A stretch of DNA of 64,000 nt from Paenibacillus sp. MMS18-CY102 (GTDB taxonomy: Bacteria > Bacillota > Bacilli > Paenibacillales > Paenibacillaceae): contig NZ_WSTC01000025.1 in assembly GCF_009789195.1 (NCBI RefSeq), forward strand, positions 1 to 64,000. The letters run 5' to 3'. Shown here one piece after another: positions 41,970 to 52,579 of this stretch (position 1 is its first letter; each line of letters opens with the position of its first letter). A model generated the notes under the pieces. It searched no databases and was not told where the DNA came from. It saw only the letters and a list, made by a program, of their open reading frames with translations. Made by a program: the position numbers and the translations under genes.

Positions 41970-43673
41970 TTACTCTGCTTCCACAGGCGTTACTGCGTAA
42001 TGAAGCTCGGAAGCGAGCTCATCGGCATATGCCTGCTTCACTTGCTCGCTCCAGCCGAATTGCTCGCCCATGTAAGAGAGGACAACATCCTTCCACTTTA
42101 GAACGGTTGAACGGTCGAAGAGCAGGGCGCCTGTGCGGCGAATCCAGAAGTCGGCTGGCTTCACGGCCATCTCGTAATGAATGGCATAAACAAGCTCAGC
42201 CATAAGGGCAAGCGGAATGCCGCTGGTTGCCGCATCTTCCTTGTAATCGGCCGCCAGCACGAATAGCTTCGGCGCATTGGAGCCGTACCGCCGAGCGATT
42301 CGTTCCGTTTCTTGCGCGGACAGCCCAGCGCCAGCGCCTGTCTCTCGCATGGACGCAATGAATGCCGGGAATTGGGCGGAGCCCCCGACGTCGCCACCGG
42401 ATAACGGCAAGTGCTTCGTCATGCTCGGCCCGAATGTGCCAATGCCTTCGGCCTCCAGCTGGGAGGCGGCGCGGTTGACGACCGTTTCGGCCATTTTGCG
42501 ATAGCCCGTCAGCTTGCCGCCAGCCATCGACAGCAAACCGGATGCCGATTGGAAAACCTCATCCCGGCGTGAAATTTCGGACGGGTCCTTGCCTTCCTGG
42601 TGAATGAGCGGGCGCAGGCCAGCCCAGCTGGACTCGACGTCCTGCGCGGTAAGCTTAAGCGTAGGGAACATGCCGTTGGCAGCGTTCAGAATGTACGCGA
42701 GATCTTTCTTCGTCATGCGTGGATGCACTTTATCCGCTTTGTAATTCGTATCGGTCGTCCCAATGTACGTCTTGCCGTCACGCGGAATTGCGAACACCAT
42801 CCGCTTGTCAGGCGTATCAAAGTAAATCGCTTGGCGAAGCGGGAACCGGGACTGGTCGAACACGAGATGGACGCCTTTGGTGAGATGCAGCGTTTTGCCT
42901 TGCTTGGAGCCGTCCGCTTCGCGAAGCGTATCAACCCACGGGCCTGCAGCGTTAATGATCTTGGCAGCCCGCACTTCCGCCGTGGCGCCAGTCAGCAGGT
43001 CGGTGACGCGAACGCCGTTTATTTTGCCAGATGCATCGTATAGGAATGATTCGGCTTTGACATAAGGCATGGCCAATGCGCCAGCTTCAACCGATTTCTT
43101 CATGGTTTCAATCGTCAATCGCGCGTCATCCGTGCGGTATTCGACGTAGTAGCCGCCGCCCTTCAGGTTCGTGCGATTGAGCAGCGGCTCGCGCTCGGCA
43201 GTAGCGGCAGTGCTGAGCATCTTGCGGCGCTCCTTCTTCTTCACGCCGGCTAAGAAGTCGTATACGCGAAGCCCGAGCGACGTTGAGAAGCGGCCGAAGG
43301 TGCCCCCTTTGTAGAAGGGCAAGAGCATCCATTCGGGCGTCGTAATGTGCGGACCGTTCTCATAGACGATGGCGCGTTCCTTGCCGACCTCGGCTACGAC
43401 ACCGATCTCAAGCTGCTTCAAGTAGCGAAGCCCGCCGTGGACTAGCTTAGTCGAGCGGCTGGACGTGCCCGCAGCGAAGTCCTGCATATCGATTACAGCG
43501 GTACGGATGCCTCTGGTCTGTGCATCAAGCGCTATGCCTGCTCCCGTAATGCCGCCTCCGATGACGAGCAGCTCGAACGTTTGGTTTTGCAGCCGCTCGA
43601 ATTGGCTGCTCCGTTGAAGCGCGCTCCAAGTGCCTGGTTTCGTGTTTATATCGTTAGTCGTAATGGATGGCAT
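41970..43673 (-). CDS. glpD: aerobic glycerol-3-phosphate dehydrogenase
   Basis: 567-residue FAD enzyme oxidising glycerol-3-phosphate to dihydroxyacetone phosphate at the membrane, feeding the quinone pool. FAD loop LLVIGGGITGAGIALDAQTRG, then SSRSTKLVHGGLRYLKQLE, NAAGPWVDTL, the substrate region FAIPRDGKTYIGTTDT and SWAGLRPLI, and the family C-terminal domain. Length is typical of GlpD. It is transcribed from its own promoter with a leader terminator (43731-43791), like the GlpP-controlled Bacillus glpD. Confidence 0.97.
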   Translation of the reverse strand: MPSITTNDINTKPGTWSALQRSSQFERLQNQTFELLVIGGGITGAGIALDAQTRGIRTAVIDMQDFAAGTSSRSTKLVHGGLRYLKQLEIGVVAEVGKERAIVYENGPHITTPEWMLLPFYKGGTFGRFSTSLGLRVYDFLAGVKKKERRKMLSTAATAEREPLLNRTNLKGGGYYVEYRTDDARLTIETMKKSVEAGALAMPYVKAESFLYDASGKINGVRVTDLLTGATAEVRAAKIINAAGPWVDTLREADGSKQGKTLHLTKGVHLVFDQSRFPLRQAIYFDTPDKRMVFAIPRDGKTYIGTTDTNYKADKVHPRMTKKDLAYILNAANGMFPTLKLTAQDVESSWAGLRPLIHQEGKDPSEISRRDEVFQSASGLLSMAGGKLTGYRKMAETVVNRAASQLEAEGIGTFGPSMTKHLPLSGGDVGGSAQFPAFIASMRETGAGAGLSAQETERIARRYGSNAPKLFVLAADYKEDAATSGIPLALMAELVYAIHYEMAVKPADFWIRRTGALLFDRSTVLKWKDVVLSYMGEQFGWSEQVKQAYADELASELHYAVTPVEAE

Positions 43674-43730
43674 ATCGTTTCGCTCCTTCGTTTATAGCTT
43701 GCACAGGAATGCCCTGAATACTGCAGAAAC

Positions 43731-43791
43731 AAAAAAACCGCGAACACCCGCCGCTCTGCTATGAAAGCAGAACAGCGGGCATACGCGGTTT
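43731..43791 (-). terminator. glpD leader attenuator (likely GlpP antitermination site)
   Basis: On the minus strand, outer stem AAACCGCG/CGCGGTTT with an inner CCCGC-AGCAGA-type stem-loop ends in a run of T, 60-odd bases before the glpD start and after its promoter. In Bacillus subtilis GlpP binds such a leader in the presence of glycerol-3-phosphate and prevents termination; a glpP gene lies 2 kb away. Confidence 0.88.
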
Positions 43792-43828
43792 CTCCAGGTC
43801 TCCAACCGGTTCATTAACTTGTAACGAC

Positions 43829-43837
43829 AGTATAGCA
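43829..43837 (-). promoter_or_regulatory. extended -10 promoter element for glpD
   Basis: Minus strand TGCTATACT: TATACT at 43834-43829 with an upstream TG. No good -35 is visible. Confidence 0.5.
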
Positions 43838-43878
43838 CAAATCACGCGAGTGGTGCATGGCATTTATGCCCAGCTTGC

Positions 43879-45950
<2,072 letters not shown>

Positions 45951-46004
45951 TGGGAAACCTCCTACAGCTGATGGTTGCGGAACAAACCCGTTTGCATGGA
46001 GCAA

Positions 46005-46033
46005 ATCGTACGTAATATTTTTGTAAAAGTAAA
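46005..46033 (-). promoter_or_regulatory. candidate promoter of glpP-glpK
   Basis: Minus strand TTTACT (46033-46028), 17-base spacer, TACGAT (46010-46005), 55 bases before the glpP start. Confidence 0.45.
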
Positions 46034-46287
46034 GGGTTACACCGAAATCGGGACGTATGGCCGACTGGTACGGATTGCCCGAAGTGGCGTACAATAAGGG
46101 AAATACTGCGGCCAGAATGCAGGACAGGCGCGGTGTTGGGCGTTTGCTGCATTTGACAAATGGGCATCAACTTAATATACTTACAAAAAGTAACCACAGT
46201 ATGCAAAGTAACGGATTTGTTGCTTGCCAAATGGTAACACTATAGACAAAAAGCAGGACGCCGGTGGTATGGGGAGGAGCAATACTC

Positions 46288-47052
46288 ATGCATTCAATTC
46301 AGACGGACATTATTTCCATTCTTAAACGCAAAATTACAACGGTGCCAAGTGGCGACAAAAGCATCTACTTGGTCGGTCCGGTCAGGCTGCCTGTCAATCT
46401 AGACGGGGAGACCCATATTTTCCAATGGTATTGCTGGCTTCGCTGTGACAGTATTGCTGGGGATTCTTGCAGCGACGAGACCACGACAACCGAGCAAATT
46501 ATTGCAAGGCTGTCCGCTTCTAATCTGGCGGAGATGCAGCAATCAAGCGTGCTCGTGTATGGCGATTTCGCTGAAGTTCCGGATACACTGATACGTATGC
46601 ATAGCATTTGCCATACAGGCGATATTTTTGGCAGCAAACGGTGCGATTGCGGCTACCAGCTGAAGCAATCGATGAAGATGATTGTGGCGAATGGCTCGGG
46701 CGCATTGTTCTATCTCGCGAACCATGAAGGACGCGGCATTGGCTTATTCAGCAAAGCGATGGCTTACGTGCTTCAGGAAGAAGGCTACGACACGGTCGAT
46801 GCCAACTTGCAGCTCGGCTTCCAAGATGATATCCGCAGCTACGATGACGCAATTCAAGTGCTCAAGCAACTGCGCTCGAAGCCGGTAACGCTCATTACGA
46901 ACAACCCGCGGAAGATGGATGCGCTTGTCGCATCAGGCGCGGATGTATCGGGGCGTGTGCCGCTATGGGGCGACGTTTCGGAGTTTAATAAAAAGTATTT
47001 GGAGACCAAAGTCATGCGGTCTGGGCATTTTGAAGGGCGTGCAACCGATTAA
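46288..47052 (+). CDS. GTP cyclohydrolase II-like enzyme
   Basis: 254 residues. The zinc and catalytic signature of RibA is intact: RMHSICHTGDIFGSKRCDCG (three Cys), NHEGRGIGLFSKA (catalytic Arg), DTVDANLQLGFQDDIRSY and LITNNPRKMDAL. It opens the imidazole ring of GTP. The N-terminal ~75 residues are atypical, and there is no riboflavin operon around it, so it may be a stand-alone paralogue supplying a specialised pterin, flavin or deazapurine pathway. ATG 46288 follows GGGGAGGAG; the frame is open from a GTG at 46264. It diverges from glpP. Confidence 0.85.
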   Translation: MHSIQTDIISILKRKITTVPSGDKSIYLVGPVRLPVNLDGETHIFQWYCWLRCDSIAGDSCSDETTTTEQIIARLSASNLAEMQQSSVLVYGDFAEVPDTLIRMHSICHTGDIFGSKRCDCGYQLKQSMKMIVANGSGALFYLANHEGRGIGLFSKAMAYVLQEEGYDTVDANLQLGFQDDIRSYDDAIQVLKQLRSKPVTLITNNPRKMDALVASGADVSGRVPLWGDVSEFNKKYLETKVMRSGHFEGRATD

Positions 47053-47054
47053 GG

Positions 47055-47098
47055 AACAGCACAAAGGACGAGCGGAGACGCTCGTCCTTTGTGCTGTT
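47055..47098. terminator. perfect 20-bp bidirectional hairpin
   Basis: 47055-47074 is fully complementary to 47079-47098 with a GAGA loop. It lies between the convergent cyclohydrolase and lipase genes. Confidence 0.88.
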
Positions 47099-47115
47099 CG
47101 GAAAATCGGGAAGGG

Positions 47116-47943
47116 CTAGGACAATTCGTCCGGTTCGGTCGGCCGAGGCGGCGGAGACGGGCACCAGCCTAGCGCGCCTTCACATAATGCAGCGGCGAAT
47201 GCGGGGTCATCTTTGGACAGATTGGCAAAATAGCTGCTCAGCACGTGATTGCCGGAGACGGAGCCCATGCGGAACGAACGTTTCACTTCTGTTTTGACAT
47301 GCATGTAGTAGAATAACTTCCGTTTTTTGGGCTGCCGGTAGACGAGCGGCGGCAGCAGCGGGACGATGTCGAATTCATTTTGCACGCGCCAATGCTCCTT
47401 GATCATGCGATTATAGATGCGGGAAAACTTTGGATCGCCGACACGCGGCGCACCGAAAGTGTATACGGTCGGTTCACGCAAGTCATTGAATGCGGTATCG
47501 AGCGCAGCAAGTGTAGCCAGCGCGCCGCCAAGGCTATGTCCGGTAATATAGAGTTTCTTGTCAGGCGAAACATTACGCACCAAGGCCAGCACTTTATCTC
47601 GACAACTCATATAGATATCAGTAAATCCTTTATGGGTTAGGCTCGGCGGCTTTACCGGCTTGCACCTGATTTGCTGCGAAATGAAGTCAGACACCCATTC
47701 CATCACAGAGCCAGTGCCGCGAAACGCCAATATGGCGGAATGTTCCGATTCAATGAGAAATCCAAAGTATTCGGGCTTGCTTTCATAGGCTTGCGCTTTG
47801 ATCGTGCCGACCGCCCTGTAGCCGGCGGGCATGAGGAACATGCCGTCCCGGCTTTTGAACTGCACATAGGTTTGTTCGCATACTGCCGCCAAAAAAAGTG
47901 CCGTCCGGATATCGAATACGGCCTCTTCGTCCTTGCTAGCCAT
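47116..47943 (-). CDS. class 3 lipase family protein
   Basis: 275 residues with the Lipase_3 fold: AILAFRGTGSVMEWVSDF (oxyanion region), the nucleophile elbow KLYITGHSLGGALATLAAL, VYTFGAPRVGDPKFSRIYN and RVQNEFDIVPLLPPL (Asp), then a late His (SGNHVLSSYF). No signal peptide is visible, so intracellular or exported by another route. It probably cleaves acylglycerols; substrate not known. Confidence 0.88.
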   Translation of the reverse strand: MASKDEEAVFDIRTALFLAAVCEQTYVQFKSRDGMFLMPAGYRAVGTIKAQAYESKPEYFGFLIESEHSAILAFRGTGSVMEWVSDFISQQIRCKPVKPPSLTHKGFTDIYMSCRDKVLALVRNVSPDKKLYITGHSLGGALATLAALDTAFNDLREPTVYTFGAPRVGDPKFSRIYNRMIKEHWRVQNEFDIVPLLPPLVYRQPKKRKLFYYMHVKTEVKRSFRMGSVSGNHVLSSYFANLSKDDPAFAAALCEGALGWCPSPPPRPTEPDELS

Positions 47944-48060
47944 TGCCGTCTGCGCCTCCGTCCTATCCCAACGATTTTTGTCATGCCAACATGCTCCTTA
48001 CAGTGTATGTGGGCGGAGGGAGATTCGGAACTGCCGGTTCGGCTATTAACTGCTGGAACG

Positions 48061-48097
48061 AAAAAGCAGCAGCCTGACGCTAGGGCATCAGGCTGCT
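48061..48097 (-). terminator. terminator of the minus-strand hydrolase gene
   Basis: AGCAGCCTGA/TCAGGCTGCT stem with a T run on the minus strand (48065-48061). Confidence 0.8.
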
Positions 48098-48111
48098 TGC
48101 TAATAAAAGGT

Positions 48112-49155
48112 TTATTCATAGACCGCCGTACTTGGGTAATCGTAGAAATGCTCGCCAGGCAGCGAATGCAGGCGGAAGCCTCTCGACGCGTAATCGCGGT
48201 CGCTATATTTGGCCACGTACGAGACGTTCGCCGTGTAATAGTCCATGTAGTTCAGCAAGTAAGGCATCTCTCGCAAGACGTTATGCGAATTGCTGGCGGT
48301 GCTGTACTCCTTCGGGGCAACTCCATATCCGTCTAAAGAGAATATAGCGGCAGCCGCTTCGTTTGCCCGGAAAAACTTGCGGACAGCATCGCTCGAATAA
48401 GTGCCATAATTGATTGGGCTAATGCTCATCAGCTTCACGCCGAGCGTGTTGCGGTACATGAGCGATTTATCCATCTTAGAACGGAATCCGGAGCTGAACA
48501 CGCTTTTTTGTTCTTGGTTAGGAATATCAACAGGCTGCAACATGCTTTCCAACAGGTAGAGATCGCCGCCGCCTATTGCGGTTTTCTCGCCTTTCGAATT
48601 GTACGTGGCATTCACGGCACTGCCCATAATGTCATCGGGCTTCCAAGCATTCATGAACGCCTTCATCGATTGGGCGTGAACGTACTGTACCGCTTGGTTC
48701 ATCCGCTTGCGCGTAACGCCGTAATCATAGCCTGCGTCATCGAAGAAAATGCCGTCAGCGCCAGTTGTTTTCCAACGAACGGTTTTTTTCTGAATCATGC
48801 TCATCGATAGATTATCGGTTGTAACGCCCAGATCGATATAGCCGTAGATATGCACGCTTGGCTTTAGCTTTCGGACTTGTGCGATAATGCTGGCAGTTGA
48901 GTTGTGCGCTTCATGTGTCGTTTCTTCCAGGCCGGCGCCGAGTACGATGTAATCATATTCAGCGAATTGAAGCGCAGCCTCCTCGATCGTGCCTGTTTCA
49001 TTGATTTCGAGCGGGATGCCGTAATAGATCATGAGGCGATACCCAGTGTCGTTGCCCGCGGATACGGGTGTTGTGCTTGTGAGGGCGACTAGCAAGGCGC
49101 TGAGCAGAAGCACGCTTTTGAATACTAGCTGTGTCGGTTTGTCTAGGAACTTCAT
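48112..49155 (-). CDS. secreted Spherulin-4/TM1410-like glycosidase, candidate Pel hydrolase
   Basis: 347 residues with a signal peptide (VFKSVLLLSALLVALTSTTPVSAG). The mature part reads as a TIM barrel of the Spherulin-4/TM1410 superfamily: YRLMIYYGIPLEIN, YDYIVLGAGLEE, SVHIYGYIDLGV, TTGADGIFFDDAGYDYG, KAFMNAWKPDDIMG and LYLLESML. This superfamily includes galactosaminogalactan hydrolase Sph3 (GH135) and the hydrolase domain of PelA (GH166). It is divergent from a pel operon whose PelA lacks a hydrolase domain, so it probably cuts or trims the Pel polymer; this is inference. ATG 49155 follows AAGGAGGA. The ORF is open 16 codons further upstream. Confidence 0.72.
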   Translation of the reverse strand: MKFLDKPTQLVFKSVLLLSALLVALTSTTPVSAGNDTGYRLMIYYGIPLEINETGTIEEAALQFAEYDYIVLGAGLEETTHEAHNSTASIIAQVRKLKPSVHIYGYIDLGVTTDNLSMSMIQKKTVRWKTTGADGIFFDDAGYDYGVTRKRMNQAVQYVHAQSMKAFMNAWKPDDIMGSAVNATYNSKGEKTAIGGGDLYLLESMLQPVDIPNQEQKSVFSSGFRSKMDKSLMYRNTLGVKLMSISPINYGTYSSDAVRKFFRANEAAAAIFSLDGYGVAPKEYSTASNSHNVLREMPYLLNYMDYYTANVSYVAKYSDRDYASRGFRLHSLPGEHFYDYPSTAVYE

Positions 49156-49343
49156 GGCAGTCCTCCTTATGTCGGGCGCCGGCGTTGACCTTAAGTGTAC
49201 CAATAATTTATGTTATTAATGATAGGTCTCTCGTAGGATAAAATGCAAGCCCACCAACCGCCTATTTCTGTATTCGGGAGTGAGAAATGTAATAATCTAG
49301 TGTGAATTCGACGCATTCTTGTAACTTTCTTTGTCTTTATTGT

Positions 49344-49379
49344 CTATTAGTCTTGTAGGAATAGGGACTATTGTAATAG
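49344..49379. promoter_or_regulatory. CTATT/AATAG operator-like repeats upstream of pel
   Basis: CTATT (49344), AATAG (49360), CTATT (49368) and AATAG (49375) form nested inverted repeats in the 336-base divergent region between the hydrolase and the pel operon. No c-di-GMP riboswitch pattern is seen there. Binding protein unknown. Confidence 0.35.
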
Positions 49380-49491
49380 AATCGAACTATGAATTATTTG
49401 TAAATCCATCAAAAGATCGGGAAATTCTGGACTATCTTCTCGAATTGGTCAATTTGCAAATAAATTAGGATATCGGGAGGGATCGATCGTT

Positions 49492-51687
49492 TTGAAAATC
49501 CTCATTACAGGTGGTTGCGGCTTTATCGGCTCAACTGCAGCGGAGCGTTTTCATAAGGAAGGGCATCAGATTTATATTATCGACAATTTATCAGGCGGAG
49601 ATGTTAGCAACGTAACGGTGCCTCATAAGCTATATCCGCTTAATGTGGAAGACCGTGCATGCGATGTCGTATTTGAGAGCGTACGGCCAGATGTTGTTGT
49701 ACATTTGGCGGCGCAGGTCGATGTGACGACATCGATGAAAATTCCTCAAGCAGACGCCCAGACGAACATTATGGGGCTCGTAAATATGCTGGAGTGCTCG
49801 CGGCGCCATGGCGTGAAGAAGTTCCTCTTCGCTTCTTCAGCGGCCGTATATGGCAATCATGAAGCGGTGCCGCTTGCGGAAACGGTGCAAGGCGAACCGA
49901 TGTCGCCGTACGGCATTAATAAGAAGCTTGGCGAATACTACTGCACGAAGTGGCAAGAGCTGTACGGCCTTCAGACGCTCGCGTTCCGATTCGCTAACGT
50001 ATACGGCCCTAAGCAGGGGCGCTCCGGCGAGGGTGGCGTCGTGTCCATTTATATGCAGCGCATGGTAGAGCAACAAGAGCTTGTCGTCTATGGCGACGGC
50101 AGCCAAACGCGGGATTTCATTTATGTAGAAGATATTGTGGACGGCTTATACCGGGGTGCGGAGAGCGATTTGACCGGCGTGTATAACTTATCCTGCAATC
50201 ATGAGATTCGGCTGAACGAGCTGATCGAAACGCTTCAAGAGGTTGGGCATAGCACGAACGTTCGTTATGAGGCTTCGCGTGAAGGCGATATTTACCGTTC
50301 AGCGCTGGATAATGCGAGAGTGAAACGGGATTTGGACTGGGTGCCTCTTTATTCACTTAAGGAGGGGCTGGCGAAGACGTACCAATGGTTCCAAGCCAAT
50401 GCAGCTTCGAACGTAGAGAAGAAGGCAACCGCATCAAGAAGCGAATCAAAGAGCAAATCTCTGGGCCTTCTGAAGAAGCTGCGCCCGTATGGTGAGAATG
50501 CGCTCGCTTTCATTGGCCTGTACTTGCTTATGAAGCACGGGTCGAGCTGGATTACAGAGACGAATATTGATTTTAAGCTTATTTATATTTTTATTATTGG
50601 TGTGCTGTACGGCAGCAGGCAATCGGTTATCTCGGCTGTGCTCGCTTCCGGGTTATACTTTACAGACAGCCTGCAGAACGGCCGCGAGTGGGTGTCGCTG
50701 CTTTATGACCCAGAGGTTTTATTTATTTTGGCTTTATACTTATTTTTCGGGCTTGTTGTTGGATTCGTGTCGGACAAGCATCGGCGTGAAACCGTTGAGA
50801 TTAGCCAGAAGCTGCAGGTAGAGCAGGAGCGATACGACTTCTTGAACACGGTGTACAAGGATACCCGTTATGTGAAAGACGAGCTTCAGCGCCAATTAAT
50901 CGGCAGCAAGGACAGCATAGGCCGCATTTATAACATTGTCAAAGAGCTGGAGAGCCACGAGCCAGAGGATGTCGTATCCTCCTCGATTCATGTGCTGGAG
51001 CATTTGCTGGAGACGAAGCAGATTTCGATCTACGCCGTGAACCAGACCGATTTCTTGCGGCTAATGATCAAGTCGGGCAATGATGAGCTGCTGCTTCCGA
51101 AGACAATTCGGATGTCCGAGCATGGTTGGGTGAAGAAAGTCGTAGAAACGCAGACGATCTTCGTTAATCGGACGATGTCGCCTGACGCTCCGATGATGGC
51201 AGCGCCTGTCATTAATAACGGGACCGTTGTATCGATTATATCCATACATGATGTCAATTTTGCTAGATTGAATTTGAACTACCAGAACGTATTCAAAATG
51301 ACGGTAGAGATGATTTCAAACTCGCTAGCGCGTGCATTCCAATTCGTCGGGGCAACGAGTGCGAACCGTTATGTCGGCGAAACGCCAGTGCTGCAAGAGA
51401 ACTGGTTCCGCCAAGTCGTGGAGAGCAAGCTGGCTGCCAAGAAGCAGCATAACGCCGAATTCGTTCTGCTTACGATTCAGTCGGATGACGGCCAATCGGT
51501 ACGCAGTGCGGTAGAGCGCGTTGCAGATACGCTTCGCGAATCGGATTATATTGGAATGATTCGCAACGAATTAGTGCTTCTGCTGAACAATTCCAATGAG
51601 GCTGAAGCAGCCATTGTTATTCGCAGGCTAGAGAAGAACGGCATCACGGCACGCGTCATTAGTGGAGAAGAAGCTTATGCTGGATAA
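49492..51687 (+). CDS. pelD: fused sugar-nucleotide epimerase - PelD c-di-GMP receptor
   Basis: 731 residues in two parts. 1-~305: extended SDR epimerase of the UDP-hexose 4-epimerase type (ITGGCGFIGS NAD loop, SSAAVYG, catalytic SPYGINKK). A Lys/Ser-rich linker follows. ~335-435: four membrane helices. ~480-610: GAF domain. ~625-725: degenerate GGDEF domain. The I-site RxxD (Arg682-Asp685) in LRESDYIGMIRNELV lies exactly five residues before RNELV, the position of GGDEF, so it should bind but not make c-di-GMP. In Bacillus cereus and Pseudomonas, PelD binding of c-di-GMP switches Pel synthesis on. The epimerase would make UDP-GalNAc for the polymer. Start TTG 49492 follows GGGAGGG. Confidence 0.9.
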   Translation: MKILITGGCGFIGSTAAERFHKEGHQIYIIDNLSGGDVSNVTVPHKLYPLNVEDRACDVVFESVRPDVVVHLAAQVDVTTSMKIPQADAQTNIMGLVNMLECSRRHGVKKFLFASSAAVYGNHEAVPLAETVQGEPMSPYGINKKLGEYYCTKWQELYGLQTLAFRFANVYGPKQGRSGEGGVVSIYMQRMVEQQELVVYGDGSQTRDFIYVEDIVDGLYRGAESDLTGVYNLSCNHEIRLNELIETLQEVGHSTNVRYEASREGDIYRSALDNARVKRDLDWVPLYSLKEGLAKTYQWFQANAASNVEKKATASRSESKSKSLGLLKKLRPYGENALAFIGLYLLMKHGSSWITETNIDFKLIYIFIIGVLYGSRQSVISAVLASGLYFTDSLQNGREWVSLLYDPEVLFILALYLFFGLVVGFVSDKHRRETVEISQKLQVEQERYDFLNTVYKDTRYVKDELQRQLIGSKDSIGRIYNIVKELESHEPEDVVSSSIHVLEHLLETKQISIYAVNQTDFLRLMIKSGNDELLLPKTIRMSEHGWVKKVVETQTIFVNRTMSPDAPMMAAPVINNGTVVSIISIHDVNFARLNLNYQNVFKMTVEMISNSLARAFQFVGATSANRYVGETPVLQENWFRQVVESKLAAKKQHNAEFVLLTIQSDDGQSVRSAVERVADTLRESDYIGMIRNELVLLLNNSNEAEAAIVIRRLEKNGITARVISGEEAYAG

Positions 51688-52579
51688 TGCTTTACTCATT
51701 TACTATATCGTTGCTATCGTATACAGTGCTTATCGCCTTATTCGGAGAAATGGTGAATATGCGATTGGAATCTGCCTGACGCTGCTGCTTCCGTTTGGCG
51801 GCATTCTGTTGTCTTGGCTGACGGAGACGCTCCGCAGAAGATTTGAACCGAATGCGAATCTGGACCGATTCCAATCACTGACCGAAGTTGAAGAAAATAT
51901 TCGGGAACGCATCTACCAGCAAGTCGACGTTGAGAAGGAAACGAATATTGTGCCAATGGAAGAAGCGCTTGTCGTGAACGACCATATGACGAGGCGCAGG
52001 TTGCTGCTTGATATGCTGAAAGGCGATATCGATGAATATGCTTCGCTTCTCGAACAAGCGGTCAATAACGAGGATACCGAAACGTCTCACTATGCGGTAT
52101 CGGCAGTATTAGAGATGAAGCGCAAGCTGCAGGTGAAGCTGCAGCAAGCGGCTGTGGAATATGACCGCCAGCCAGACAACTTGGAGAGTGCGGCGAAGTA
52201 TGCAGGTGCGCTAAGCCAGCTCATTGCGGGCGGATTTATGGACATTCGGACCAAACGCGGCTACTTGTCGTCTTATATCGAAGTGCTCGATAAGATTATG
52301 AACGAAGGCTACTATGACGAAACGATGTACCGTAACAAAATAGACTGTGAAATGGAGCTTGGCCAGTACGAACGGGCGATTAAGGATTGCGATAAATTTC
52401 GGGAGATGTACCCTACAAGCGAACAAGCATACTTGTCTTCCTTGCGTGTTTATTATGAGTTGAAGAGGCGCGAACGCTTCTTTGGTTTGCTGGAGGAGCT
52501 TCGGTCGTTGCCGATCCGTTTGTCGCATGATACGCAGAGCGTACTCCAATACTGGACAGGCAGTGGTGTAGCCGGATGA
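51677..52579 (+). CDS. pelE: PelE-like membrane/TPR-type protein
   Basis: 300 residues. Two N-terminal helices (ALLIYYIVAIVYSAYRL; GICLTLLLPFGGILLSWL) are followed by an all-helical solenoid (DEYASLLEQAVNNEDTETSHYAVSAVLEMKRKL; ETMYRNKIDCEMELGQYERAIKDCDKFREMYP) with TPR character. This topology and its place after pelD fit PelE, an inner-membrane scaffold of the Pel complex. ATG 51677 lies inside the end of pelD (11-base overlap). The next ATG overlaps its stop. Confidence 0.82.
   Translation: MLDNALLIYYIVAIVYSAYRLIRRNGEYAIGICLTLLLPFGGILLSWLTETLRRRFEPNANLDRFQSLTEVEENIRERIYQQVDVEKETNIVPMEEALVVNDHMTRRRLLLDMLKGDIDEYASLLEQAVNNEDTETSHYAVSAVLEMKRKLQVKLQQAAVEYDRQPDNLESAAKYAGALSQLIAGGFMDIRTKRGYLSSYIEVLDKIMNEGYYDETMYRNKIDCEMELGQYERAIKDCDKFREMYPTSEQAYLSSLRVYYELKRRERFFGLLEELRSLPIRLSHDTQSVLQYWTGSGVAG

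Noticed and set aside
41731..42000. 89-codon frame between trhA and glpD
   Set aside because: No ribosome binding site, cysteine-rich random-looking product, and it runs into the 3' end of glpD on the other strand.
49204..49491. c-di-GMP riboswitch upstream of the pel operon
   Set aside because: I looked for the GEMM-I pattern and saw neither its conserved loops nor a terminator; c-di-GMP control is better explained by the PelD I-site.
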